Shown: one piece after another, positions 1 through 10,241 of the stretch
How positions within the stretch are numbered: position 1 is the first letter of the stretch
Layout of the letters: every line of letters begins with the position of its first letter
From: Darksidea phi
Lineage: Eukaryota > Ascomycota > Dothideomycetes > Pleosporales > Lentitheciaceae
Length of the DNA: 64,000 bases
Assembly (NCBI GenBank): GCA_030770425.1
Contig: JASJFT010000063.1
Coordinates: 124,001 to 188,000, forward strand
Direction of reading: 5' to 3'
The notes under the pieces: generated by a model
Seen by the model: the letters and a program-made list of their open reading frames with translations, nothing else
Told to the model about the DNA's origin: nothing
Database searches by the model: none
Position numbers and translations under genes: made by a program

Positions 1-1124
1 ACCTTGGACGGACCCCTTGCCCTGGGAGGCAAGGTCCTTGCCATGGCCGGCATATCGCTCAGCTAATTGAATGAGGGTCTCGATGGCGCGTTGATAATCC
101 TGGTGGCCCTGGATTTCGACTACCATCTTCTTCAAGCGCCAGATGGTCTGTTCACGGCGCTCTTGGGGCATCTTGCCCTTCAGGTAGTTATTGAGACGCT
201 CTCGCTGACGTCGCACGCGGTCCTTGTCTTCTTCGGGGATGTTTTCGGAAAGCTTCTGCTGAGCTTCACCGGCAGCAGCCTGCGCGTTGAGGCCAGTGGG
301 ACGACCTTCCTGTGCTTCCTGAACACCTGCACCTGCTACATCTGCAGGATCGCGAGAGCCCTCGGGGTGGGCGGCCTGGGTAACGTCACCAGCGGCTTGT
401 TCAGCTTCCTTCCTACCGAAGGGCAACCGAGACTTGGCCTGACTCTGCAAATTCTGCTTTGACAAGTCAGGAACATCATGCCAGGTATTATCGTCGGCCG
501 GGCGGTCGATCTGGTTCAATTGGTCATCCGAAGGCTTGACCCGGTTGGCTGTGTTCTGAGCAGCATCGCCGGCAATATCGCGCATGAGGACAGTAGCATC
601 GGAGAGTAGCTTGCGGAACTGGCCATTCGACAGCATCAGAGTGCCTAATGTGCGCAGGCCGTCGAGGGCCTCGTTGCCATGCTGCTGTGCGGTTTGCTTG
701 TCGACGGGTGCGCCGGGAAGCTGTGCGTTGCCGCCGCTAATCTGCTCAGTTTGCCAGATGAAGTCCTGGAAGAGGTTGCCCTCGTTCTTGGTAAGGACGA
801 GTAGTTTTGCCTGCTCAATGACGGCTTTGAGGTCGGCGATGAGCTTCTGACCGTCTGGTGACAACCTCTTAGACGGTGTGTTTAGGGCCTTTGAAGCTAG
901 TGCGCTATTGAGAGCAATGTCGATCTGCTTGTTCGAAGGCACTCGACCGTTGGAGAAGGCTGTCGCACAACGTTAGTGTCTGTCAAGCCTGTGTCGCGTG
1001 CGCAAATTGCGGGCTCGAGGGCATTCTCACCTTGGATTATCCCGTACATCTGCAGCTTAGCGTTCACATCCTTCTCCCGCTGCTCCAAGTTGACGGGAAC
1101 ATTTACCGCCTTGGAGCCCGTCAT
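1..1124 (-). CDS. HAM1-like N-terminal domain (DUF5923) protein, 5' part
   Basis: Minus-strand gene cut by the left window edge; 351 N-terminal residues are visible. Exon 1 is 1031-1124 and exon 2 runs from 959 to the edge. The intron at 960-1030 has donor GTGAGA and acceptor GACAG, and joins IIQ to AFSNG in frame. The start ATG at 1122-1124 begins MTGSKAVNVPVNLEQREKDV. Recognisable family signatures follow: FSNGRVPSNKQIDIALNS, a QHGNEALDGLRTLGTLMLSN stretch and RPADDNTWHDVPDLS. From memory these match the large fungal cytosolic proteins carrying the HAM1_N/DUF5923 domain, whose molecular role is not established. Visible residues 200-300 are polar, Ala/Glu/Gln-rich and probably helical. The 5' flank carries a tandem repeat (see 1155-1320). 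Confidence 0.85.
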
Positions 1125-1154
1125 GGTTGTGGTATGGATAACTTCAGACAAGTT

Positions 1155-1325
1155 GGGTATCAAACAAACAGGGACAGAGGGTGGAGGAAGATAGGTCGCG
1201 GTGGTGGAGATGAGAGCGTGTGGTTCGGTATGTGGGTATCAAATAAACAGGGACAGAGTGGAAGAAGGTGGGTCGCGGTGGTGAAGATGAGAGCGTGTGC
1301 TTGGGTATGTGGGTATCAAGTGTGG
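1155..1325. repeat. Imperfect tandem repeat (79/77 bp units) in the promoter of the HAM1_N gene
   Basis: The string GGGTATCAAA/TAAACAG recurs at 1155, 1234 and, truncated, at 1311. Between the copies the sequence repeats as GGGACAGAG...GGTCGCGGTGGTG...GATGAGAGCGTGTG. This gives about two full copies plus the start of a third. It lies directly upstream (on the minus strand) of the ATG at 1124, so it is in the 5' UTR or core promoter. Confidence 0.85.
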
Positions 1326-2126
1326 AATGAGATGCGGAGCAAGAGGAGAGGCTTTATGCGGTCCTGTTGCTGTGGCGCCGCAACCAGGCAGGTTCGTGGA
1401 ACCAGCTTCCTCGACGACGTCATAACGTCGACACGATATATAGGGTTGCCAAGGCGACCCAGAGGAGCTAGCCGTTTGCCTAACACGTGTAGAAATTCCC
1501 GCCATCATGTCCGCCCATTTCCCAATCGAGCCCTCTGCCTGGGCTCGATGACGAGCCGGAGTGGTGTTGGCGAACGGCTTGCTTGGGTCAAGTCGCCAGG
1601 GATTGCAGCAGTTGACCCCGGTTTGCGTCATCGCATTTTTGGCCGTGCTTTATCGCCAAACGCCATCCAGGTCGGACAGGGATATGGGCCTCGGGCCTTG
1701 GTCGTCTATCCGCCCTCTCTGTAATTGTTGCGTCCGCATTGCGGCGGACAGCAATGGGGAAGGGCTCTGGCCGGCGTGTCGAGAATACGTGCTGCCTATG
1801 CAACGCCGCTGCAGGTAGCGCAATAGATCGCGGAGTTTACCGATCTTAGGTCACTATGACGCGATGCCCTCCACATTGAACCTTTGGCCCTCTCCTCATT
1901 CGCTGACGATTTACCTCTGTACCTTGTGTCGTTGGCTAGCCACGCGTGTCCATAGGTCAAACGTCTCTTGAATCGCGATTTGCACACAGCCGGGAGATTG
2001 GGGGTCAAGCACGTGGTTTTGAGCGCACAGCACCACGCCGTCTGTCACGCTCTTACTCTGCTTCTAATATTGCTATAGAAAGGTAGAAAACACGTTAACG
2101 ATCCTCTAATTGTCAACCGCCAACCT

Positions 2127-2560
2127 ATGCTACCACCACAAGCTAGAATGACAGTTGGAACAGAGCATTCAGTGGCCCGCCCTAGTCAGTGGCCCGCCCT
2201 AGTCAGTGGCCCAGCCCCACCAAAAAAGACGCGTCTCTCAACACAACTCAAACTGCCGAGCACCCAGAACGCTCAGCAGCTCCGAAAATTAGGTCGACTA
2301 GAACTATCGATCAACGCGATTCGGACTAGCTAGGTTTCGAGTACTCGAAAGGCTGCGCGGCTATACGATATCCGTAGAACTATACTTCGTCGCCGTATTA
2401 ATAGTATACACCTATACGCCTAAACTAACGCTAGAAAACGTAAGCTATAGCTATTAGAGGAGTAGGCTCTAGTAGAGTAGATAGTAGAGCTTAATTAATA
2501 AGGATTTCTACTAATCGACGTACGGCGGATCGGCTTTTGCGCCATAACTTTCCTGCCTCC
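2127..2560 (+). pseudogene. RIP-damaged Fot1/pogo-type transposase fragment (N-terminal DNA-binding region)
   Basis: In the frame of 2127, the stretch ending SINAIRTS is followed by a TAG and then by RKAARLYDIRRTILRRRINS near 2351-2410. That is the hallmark psq-type helix-turn-helix of Fot1/pogo transposases. Conserved-looking residues continue to about 2545 (KLxLLEE, ALVE, GF) but are interrupted by several TAA/TAG codons. Several stops sit where CAG or CAA would be expected, and TpA is very frequent, as expected from RIP (CpA to TpA). Only about 100 codons of the 500-600 usual for the family are seen, and no DDE catalytic core is visible. The first part of the ORF (2127-2230) holds a 17-bp tandem repeat and may not belong to the element. 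Confidence 0.72.
2170..2214. repeat. 17-bp tandem repeat, about 2.6 copies
   Basis: CAGTGGCCCGCCCTAGT is repeated head to tail starting at 2170, 2187 and (partial, CAGTGGCCCAGCC) 2204. It lies just upstream of the transposase fragment. Confidence 0.9.
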
Positions 2561-2564
2561 CTAC

Positions 2565-3792
2565 CTCAATTCCCTATTCTAACGTCACGTACTGTGACCT
2601 CACATGCAGCCGTCTCACGTGATTTGACTTCCTTTCGACTGAAGAAAAGGCGTTCACAAAAGCCACAAGCCTTCGAAGCCAGATCTTGGCAAACAGATGA
2701 TATGTAACGTCGCAGGCTGTATGAGGCTAGCCGCATGAATTTGAGCGCAACACTGGCCATCGAGCTGGCAACTACTTTTCAGCCTTGCTAAGGTTTTTCG
2801 TAGCTTATGTAAGTTCATTAGAAAGTATAAGCGCCAAGAGAGCTCCAGCTGCGATGTTATAATGGCGATGGCAGTATTTATACCTTTGACAACACTTTTT
2901 CCGGAGAAGCGCGCATGCGATCACGACAGCGTAATTTTCGTAAAGAGAGAGCGCTGCATCTACAGAAAAGACGGTAGAGTCCGACCTAGTTACACTTCAG
3001 GAACTTTATAACATGTGTGTTAAAATATCGCTTCTTAAAGTCCAAGTACCCCTTATAGTTTGCGGCACGGCGGGTTTTGCGTAACTTAGGGATGAACATT
3101 AGAAAGGCTCGCTCTTCGACAGTCGCTCTTTTCGCGCCCGCAAGCTGTATCCATAGTCTCTGTCGCGCGGATGACAGTGGAACGTAATCCGCGTGTGTTG
3201 GCCAAAGTACTTTTCACTCCTCTTGATCAGCCGACTGCCAACCAGAAGCTTCAATACCCCTCTTTTTATTTTCGGGTAGATACCCGACGCCCAGACGCGG
3301 CGTACACTTTCACCGTTCCTAAAGGACAAGACGTAATAGAGGCTTTAATGAGCTATACTTCAAAGATAGCGTGTCACAGCAGCAACGAGTACGTTAATAC
3401 ATTCCAGAGACATGTTAGAAAGTTACACTAGGGAAATACCCTTACCGCCGTCGAGACAAATCCAGAAGAGCGCCGGAGGTAACGCTACACAAGAATGAAA
3501 GGCTTCATTGCCAGAAATTCTTTTGCCTAGCAAGGCGAGAGACGAAGAAATTGAGCTGCGCCTCCGACAGGGTCAATCATTTATGGACATGGAATCGCAT
3601 CCTCAACGACTGATAAGCTGCTTACATTAGCGTTAGCAGCGGGGCTGTGCAAAACTTCTCCACGTGTTCTTATTGTTAGCACTTCCTAACATTTGCTCTT
3701 CCAATTGCTCTGCCAAAACATTATTTCTCAAGGTTTTATCACACCTCTTGTGTTACTGCTACACCTTTGTCGGCTCACTCGCCAGCTCAACT
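2565..3792. other. Gene-poor stretch
   Basis: I see no credible gene here. Small ORFs on both strands lack family features. The sequence is AT-rich with scattered TpA-rich blocks that may be further degraded repeat, but no homology can be read by eye. Confidence 0.5.
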
Positions 3793-4365
3793 ATGGCCTC
3801 TGCCGCGCAAAATGCCCCAATCTCTCCATCTCCATCAGTCGCGCAAGAGCACGCCGAAGCCGCAACAATCTGCTGCTCAATCTTTGAAGAAAACATCGTT
3901 CCCTATCTCTGTCATGGGCACGAAAGAGCTGACCGCAAGCTCACCTCGTCGGAACGCTCGCGCATTACTCACGCCTTCTTTCAGGCGTGGCGCATCATCC
4001 TAGCAACGCCGCCCAACGACTTGCCAGCCGTTAAGACGCATGTAGCGAGCCTTCCGCCGACAGATCTGATATATATGCTGGAGATAACGAAATTTGTGCT
4101 TACCACTATGCTTGATGAGCTGCAGAGTGATATTGCAAAGTTGATGGGGTACACAAGAGACGGGGATGTGGTGGAGAGGTGGTATGGTGTGCTCAGAGCA
4201 GCTTACGCATGTTTCGAGGAGGTGGGAATGAACGGTCTCCACCAACCCGACTACTCACCATGTGGGACAGGGCTGTTTTTTGATGATTGGCAGGAGGACT
4301 ACGTGGAAAGCCCGGCCAAAGACTACCAGAGGCTCCGCTCATGTATATCACGCAACTCGAGCTAG
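3793..4365 (+). CDS. Hypothetical fungal protein, 190 aa
   Basis: Single-exon reading frame. The upstream open frame to 3664 lacks an ATG, so the first in-frame ATG at 3793 (MASAAQNAPISPSPS) is taken as the start. After a short Ser/Pro/Ala lead, residues 30-100 look like an alpha-helical domain containing LTSSERSRITHAFFQAWRII. I recognise that motif style from lineage-specific hypothetical proteins of Dothideomycetes, with no function attached. There is no signal peptide from this start and no membrane segment. It converges on the large secreted-protein gene with 133 bp between the stop codons. Confidence 0.55.
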   Translation: MASAAQNAPISPSPSVAQEHAEAATICCSIFEENIVPYLCHGHERADRKLTSSERSRITHAFFQAWRIILATPPNDLPAVKTHVASLPPTDLIYMLEITKFVLTTMLDELQSDIAKLMGYTRDGDVVERWYGVLRAAYACFEEVGMNGLHQPDYSPCGTGLFFDDWQEDYVESPAKDYQRLRSCISRNSS

Positions 4366-4435
4366 TGAGGTTTTGTAACCTTTAGATTGTCTATTGAGCG
4401 CTGGAATCCATGACAATAAAACGCCAGCCACTTCG

Positions 4436-4475
4436 ACTCCAAACCCCCCAAACCCCCCAAACCCCCCCCCCGTGA
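4436..4475. repeat. C-rich low-complexity tract between convergent genes
   Basis: A run of AAACCCCCC repeats ends in about ten C residues at 4440-4472. It lies between the stop codons of two convergent genes. It resembles a telomere-like microsatellite only superficially, because the unit is not the fungal TTAGGG repeat. Confidence 0.8.
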
Positions 4476-4498
4476 AAACAATGAGCGGGAAAAGATAT

Positions 4499-7400
4499 CT
4501 ACCTCGCACCCGGCGCACCCTTGCAGTTTAGCTCAAATGTACACCACACTGCCTCCATATTATCGTTGTGGTCACCGTCCAGCTGCCAATCTTCGCGGTC
4601 CTGCATCGCAAACATCCACGAGCTCTCCTTGCAGTCATTGTCGGCATAAATGCCGCAGCACCCTCCCCATACCTCGACTGCGGTGACTTTGTTCTTTAGA
4701 TCGTCGGGAATCTGTTGGCAGGCCTCGTACTGGAGCCGTCCAGGTCGATTGATCCGATCGGGATAGGTCGTTGCCCAATCTGTGGTGCCGCCTTCTCCGA
4801 CTATATTATCTGTGTCCTGACCAAGTTTGACCGTGATGACTCTATCCTCATACTTTGAGTCCGGAATGTTGAGGTTGTTTCTAGGAGCGTCCCAGTCGAT
4901 GACGATGCGGGTTTGGTCGATGTCAATCTGTGTTGGCGTAGCGCGCTTCCTTTTGGCCCCTTTGCTCCGCATGCTCTTTAGACACTGTTTCATCATGTCC
5001 TTGTTGAAAATCTCCTTGACTTTCGGCGATGCTTTCGCCGCGTTGAGAGCTTTCTCAGATGGCTTTTCCCTGCCACCAGCGTTCTTGAAACCGCTGTACC
5101 AATCGTTGGTCTTCGAAGGTGGTGCCGATCTACCTGGTTTCTTGAAGATCTTCACGAGCTTCTGGATGCCTTTGGCAAGCCAATAAATAGGGGATGCCCT
5201 GCCCGCAGTCTCCATATCAATGCCCTGAACCCCAGGGTTTGATGGCTTGGGCCCGATCGTCACCATGTGATCTTGAATGACTATAAGTTGTGGTCAGCAT
5301 TTGTGTACATTGCTTGCAATGCGACACTTACTATCGGGGTCCAGGTCATCTTCCGGCCACATGCCCAGCATCCCGTCGAGTTCATCCGGAGACAGCGAAT
5401 CAAAATCAACGTCATCTCTTTTGCTCACTGCACCCTGTAAGTTGTTGAACAGATTTAGACCAAGACCAAGTGCAGTGCAGAAGCCGACGCGCTCGCGGCG
5501 ATTTCTCTCTTTCATTTCCTGCTTCTTCGCATCGACTGTCTTCTTTCTCTGTTCTTTGGCCTTCTCGACTCGCTCGTTGTACTTGTCCTTCAGTTCCTTG
5601 AGCCTGGACTGCGTGGATCGGCAGCTTTTCTTGATAACCTTCTGGTCTGAGTCCGGATCACGCTTCTTATGAACGTAAGTTCTCTTGCTGTTCTTGCAGC
5701 GGAAGTCAGGATCCTTGTCTTCGGCACACTCGGGTGTGTAACTTTTGGAATCTTTCGGAGACACGACGTTCCTGAAGTCTCGGGTTACCGCGACCCAGCC
5801 CTTTTTCTCACAATTCCTAGTATCATCGAATACGCACTTCGGATCCTTCGTGTTCTTATCCTGCCCTCCTATGCGTGGGTCGAGGATAAATCCCTCATCT
5901 TTGCACTGGCCCTTTTCGTCTTTATTCGGGCCGTCGGGGATGCAAAGGGTGTTACCAACGTTGGGCTTGGTACCTTTCGGGCACGGCTCGCACTGGTTGT
6001 TCTTTTGTTTGTTGGGAACCTTACCGCCGGTGCACTTGTCCGGAATACATTTCTTGTGAGTCGGGTCTGGCTTCTCTCCTGAAGTAATATAATGTTAGCG
6101 TGTAGTTCCGAGATGACCAATGTACCCAAGAGACTCAGTATACTTTGGGGCACATACCTTTTTTGCAAACCTCACACTTTCCTTGAGCATTCTCCACCTC
6201 GTTGTCTTTGCACTTGTCCGGAATACATTTCTTATGAGTTGGGTCTGGCTTCTCTCCTGAAGTAATATAATGTTAGCGTGTAGTTCCGAGATGACCAATG
6301 TATCCAAGAGACTCAGTATACTTTGGGACGCATACCTTTTTTGCAAACCTCACACTTTCCTTGAGCATTCTCCACCTCGTTGTCTTTGCACTTCGTGTCA
6401 TCATTCGGACTTTTGCAAGAAGCGCCCAGAGCCCGTTTGTTCAGGTTGTCCTTCAGGTCCCTATACTGAGGCGGATCGTGGTGCCATCTCTTGACTTCGG
6501 TCTCGATCCTCTCCATATACTTCTCGAGATTCAGAAATGTGCCACCAGACATATCTCGAATCTCGTAAAGTGCGTAGGCCTCATCCCCGCGCGGATGGGG
6601 GTACAGCGGCTTTTCGACCCTGTCCCCAAGGCCTCCTACTTGGCCTCCTCTAAGAAGGTTCTCCCTGGCGCGATGTCAGTATTGGTCTCTCATGCCCTTT
6701 GTACATGCCCACTTACATAAGAGGAAGAGGATCCACTTTGCCTTCCTCGAAAATAACCCAGCTCTCAATCGAGAGTTCGCCCTTTCTGTAGTCCTCGGTC
6801 CTCGTGGGCCAGCTGGCCTCCCAGTCCACTGTGCTCGGCTCTAGGTTCAAAGCTTTACATGCTCTCTGCATGTCACTTCGCGACGGGGGTACTGGTGGCC
6901 CTGTTTGTGACCCGGGCGGCTTCGTCCACTTAAATGTCGCTTTTTCGATCTTTCCTGCGTCCCTCAGTCCTTTCTTTTGGGCCAGGTGCTTGATTATCTC
7001 GATCAATTTCTCGTATTTAGGGTCCTTCTTCTTCCTCTTACACTTCTTGTTTCTGGTACGAGTGCTTTCATCTTTCCCATACATGGCGTACAAGGTTTTG
7101 AAGTCGGTTCGCGGCATGATGCTGATCCTATGCTTCGGTCCCTCTTCCCTGTCTAACGGAAGGGTCAAAGTCAGCATTGTCTCAAAATAGGGTATGAGTC
7201 TTCGAAATGCTCCGTTGCTTCCAGCTGGGAACAATAAAGTACTCCACAAGCCTGACCTACCTGTTTCGTCTGCATTTGCAGCAATGTTAACGTATGACAT
7301 TAGCAACGAGTAAAAGCCTAGAAGATCGGTGGTGATATCTTCTTTCGCGTAGATGTCCTCCATATCTTCTGCCTTGATCAAGACAAGTCGTTGTCTTTTC

Positions 7401-8350
7401 GAGTTCGGCGGGCCGAAGATATATGTAGTTGGGTCGATTTGTAAAGATTCGTTTTCATTGTCTCCTTCGTTCGCAAGTCTAACCCCTCGCCGGTCTGGGT
7501 CAAGGGGATCGCGTGCCAGGATCGTGATGAGTTCCTGGATGGCTAGGGGTGCCAATGCAGTTAGCAAGTAAGTCATAGACGTACATTTTGGAAGCTTCTG
7601 CAGTACTTCGCATAAGAATCTCATCGACCTAGTGAATCGACCGTGCTTGCGAGGCACGCGACAAAGACTCGTGCTGGTATAGATCAATACGTACCTTCCA
7701 TGGGCAGCCCTGTGGTTACCTGTACACCAACTTCGAGGATCTCCTCTGAGTAAGCATCAGGCCTTTTCAAGACCCATGGCCCCCATTGGCTGAGAGGATA
7801 TTTAGTGGATATGTAAAATTTCTTTCCCTTTTTTGGGTCGAGTATTTTCGTTGTGGCTCGGATATCTTTCGCCACGCCTGGAAGGACCAAATCTTCGTCC
7901 GGCCTGTTGCTCGCCTTCATCTTCAAGAACTCCCCCCTTACGATCCACTCAAAGGTGAGGTCGCTGATGCCTAAGGATCGCAACGACTTTAGCGAAACCT
8001 TAGAAAGAGCGCGCGCACCAGAACTTACCATTTCCCCTGGTTCCAAGCGTCTCAGCGGTGAGATCCCAGAATGGCTGACAAGTATGGCCAATTTCCATTG
8101 ATCCATCTCCGCTGATCAGTGTAGCGCCCTTGATAGCTGCTTTCATCTTATCATCCGCGTTCTTCGCTCTCGGGTCTTCGTTGATTAATTCAAATCTCCT
8201 CACTTCCAGCTCCACACCGATTCCGGCGTCTTTCGCTGCACGCTTGATGAGGGATGAGGCCCCATCAAAGAGCGTCACTCCATCTGTTGGTGCAGCGGAT
8301 GCCGTGAAGTAGAAGACAAGCCATAGCAGGATGTAGGTGCATGACCTCAT
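4499..8350 (-). CDS. Large secreted cysteine-rich protein, eight exons, about 1,142 aa
   Basis: Exons on the minus strand are 8029-8350, 7691-7970, 7585-7628, 6717-7542, 6336-6664, 6158-6256, 5332-6078 and 4499-5280. They total 3,429 bp with no internal stop. The start MRSCTYILLWLVFYFTASAA is a clear signal peptide. After it comes the motif LFDGASSLIKRA, which I associate with large secreted ascomycete proteins of unknown function. Residues about 490-640 hold repeated Cys-rich modules (CEVCKKGEKPDPTHKKCIPD twice, then a diverged copy). A Lys/Glu/Arg-rich coiled-coil-like segment follows (from CRSTQSRLKELKDKYNERV). The C-terminal domain contains VWGGCCGIYADNDCKESSW. Two choices are uncertain. 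Exon 2 needs donor GTATTG rather than the overlapping GTACGT to keep frame. The 42-bp intron 7543-7584 is in frame and open, so it could be retained (1,156 aa). No enzymatic motif is visible; a cell-surface or extracellular role is inferred. Confidence 0.75.
6034..6388 (-). repeat. Tandem duplication of one exon plus its intron (about 178 bp unit)
   Basis: The segment starting CACTTGTCCGGAATACATTT (plus strand) at 6034 recurs at about 6211. Each copy contains a 79-bp intron (6079-6157 and 6257-6335) and coding sequence for the CKKGEKPDPTHKKC module. By eye there are only about five differences, mostly transitions, and the introns are as conserved as the exons, so the duplication is recent. 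The offset of 178 bp (99 exon + 79 intron) preserves phase and adds 33 residues. Confidence 0.9.
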
Positions 8351-8812
8351 GGCAACACACCCAGAATGTGCTCACAGTAAGGCCAGGAGCTCTCGATAGA
8401 GGTATCGAAAACGAGATGAACTCTGAATCTATAAGTTCCGAGGTGGTTCGAATCAGACTGATGGTTCAGGTAGAATATGACTATAGGAAAGAAAAGGACA
8501 AGCACTCGTTATGTATGCATCTTAGTGCGGTGCTACTTCGATAAATACATAGTTGCAACAAGCACAAGCCAACTGAACGAGTTAGCTATATCTGGTACCG
8601 TGAGGTATGTTCCACATTCGGAAAGCCATGACCAACGTCGTGGCTATGTCGACTATCGTGAGATGCGTTTCACTCTCTTAACGGCGCAGTGCTTGGCAGG
8701 CGGGTAGTTGTGTTTGTATGCGAGTACAGACAATACCGGTAGAGACATCCTTCTCATCGGAGTACTTTTTATGGCATCGTTCGGACCCCGAAGGCGAAAT
8801 TTGTGCCTTACC

Positions 8813-8930
8813 CGGCGCGGGCGGAGAGAGTCTTAAGCGGCGCGGGCGGAGAGTCTTAAGCGGCGCGGGCGGAGAGTCTTAAGCGGCGCGGGCATTGGGA
8901 GCCTTAAGCGGCGTGGGCTGATGAAAGTTG
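8813..8930. repeat. GC-rich tandem repeat, 23-25 bp unit
   Basis: CGGCGCGGGC...CTTAAG units begin at 8813, 8838, 8861, 8884 and 8909, with spacing 25, 23, 23 and 25. The two central units are identical and the outer ones have diverged. Confidence 0.9.
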
Positions 8931-9079
8931 GAGTAAGAGATGTGGATTGGTTTAGGCAGAAAACCTGCCTATATAGAGACTAGCGCTAGCACGGACCCCA
9001 AACAGTGGCCCGCACGCCACTTCCACCAACAACGTAGAGCTTACAGCGCTCGCGAATATCCTTTTCCGCCATGCGACAT

Positions 9080-9220
9080 GGCCCTGAAGTACTACAAGGG
9101 GACTAATAAGTAGATGGAAGAGCGCTTGAAATAGGCCCTGAAGTACTACAAGGGGACTAATAAGTAGATGGAAGAGCGCTTGAAATAGGCCCTAAAGTAC
9201 TACAAGGGGACTAATAGAAT
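9080..9220. repeat. 54-bp tandem repeat, about 2.7 copies
   Basis: GGCCCTGAAGTACTACAAGG begins at 9080, 9134 and (with one change) 9188. The first two 54-bp units are practically identical and the third is cut after GGGGACTAATA. All plus-strand frames contain stops, so it is not coding. Confidence 0.92.
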
Positions 9221-9815
9221 GTTATTTTGTATGTAATATACACAGAAAACGGCATAGCGTGACGACTCGGTGGCGCTCGGGCAAACCCTCGGGCTCGCCC
9301 GTTCATGATTCCCCCTTGTAGTATGCTGTAAGTACGCCCCGTGAGAAATACGCCCAGCATCCCTTGTCTCATCCTTACCCATGTTGTAAGATTCCGCCCG
9401 ACTCTTGGCGTGAGACACAGCCGTGTCCTTTCCACGTAGCAGTCGCCCTGTCAGGCTTGTTTCATTGCTTAGCCTACCTATGTAGGCACAATCGAGACCG
9501 TGCCTTTGTAGTCCTTTTAGTATGACAGCCAAATGATGGTCCGAAGTTTCAAAACATAAGTACCTTGCGCAGAACGCCATTCTTCTCATTTCTGTCTACA
9601 TAGCTGTGACGAGCTCGCATCTCTATTCTTTGCTTCAAACTTTCCCTTGTTACTCCACCTCTTCTTGCATCTCGCATCTTTGTTTTGAAGGAATCCAAAC
9701 CCGCGCAGTCTTGCATCACCGCCTCGGCTTCTCGAAGTTCGCTGAAGAGGTATGCCCAAGACCCCTAGCACCTCAAAGCCCTCATTGATACCTTACATCC
9801 ATCGTCTTCCCTACG

Positions 9816-10241
9816 ATGCCACCCATCACCCGCATCACTCTTTCCCTCTTCGCTCTCGCTGCCATCACATCAGCCTTCGACGTAAAGATGTACTCTTCCA
9901 AAAATTGCGCCGGCACCATCCTTAGCAAGACACTCAACGTGAACGACGGCTGCACCAAGTACGGGGCCGGCATAGCGGAAGCCATAATCATACCCTGGAA
10001 GAGCGAGCAGGACAACGATCAGCTGCTTGTCACGTACAGCGATGACAACTGCTGCCACGCTACCAAAATCGAGGCTTACGGCTGGTCAGATGAGTGCATA
10101 CCCTTCACAGGCCAGGGGGTCAGGAGTTGGAGAGTCATTGATCCAATAGTCGATCCGGATAGAGGGAAAGCGGACCAGGTCGAAGACTACACGTGCCAGA
10201 GGTGTGGGAAAGACGGGTGTGGGTTGGTTCCGTACTGGTGA
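9816..10241 (+). CDS. Small secreted cysteine-rich protein, 141 aa (effector-like)
   Basis: Single-exon ORF with ATG at 9816. Residues 1-20 (MPPITRITLSLFALAAITSA) form a signal peptide with an Ala-x-Ala-like cleavage region before FDVKMYSSKNC. The mature part of about 120 residues holds nine cysteines, in NCAG, DGCTK, NCCH, DECIP, TCQRCG and DGCG. It has no membrane segment or catalytic motif. It may be a disulfide-stabilised secreted protein and, by size and Cys content, an effector candidate; function cannot be read from sequence. It lies next to minisatellites and an assembly gap, a setting often seen for fast-evolving secreted genes. Confidence 0.72.
   Translation: MPPITRITLSLFALAAITSAFDVKMYSSKNCAGTILSKTLNVNDGCTKYGAGIAEAIIIPWKSEQDNDQLLVTYSDDNCCHATKIEAYGWSDECIPFTGQGVRSWRVIDPIVDPDRGKADQVEDYTCQRCGKDGCGLVPYW

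Larger units (their letters stand above)
8351..9815. other. Intergenic region with two minisatellites
   Basis: This region separates the divergent start of the large secreted-protein gene from that of a small secreted protein. Apart from the two tandem repeats listed separately, only short ORFs without coding character are seen. Confidence 0.6.

Noticed and set aside
1032..1724. 230-codon plus-strand ORF
   Set aside because: It runs through the tandem repeat and the antisense of the HAM1_N first exon, with a non-ATG-like context and no recognisable protein features.
3171..3431. 86-codon plus-strand ORF with plausible beta-strand-like sequence
   Set aside because: An equally open antisense ORF and a repeat-rich setting; no recognisable family and no promoter context.
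8440..8465. GGTTCGAATC, resembling a tRNA T-arm
   Set aside because: No acceptor stem, anticodon arm or D-arm can be folded around it. No tRNA was found anywhere in the window by eye.
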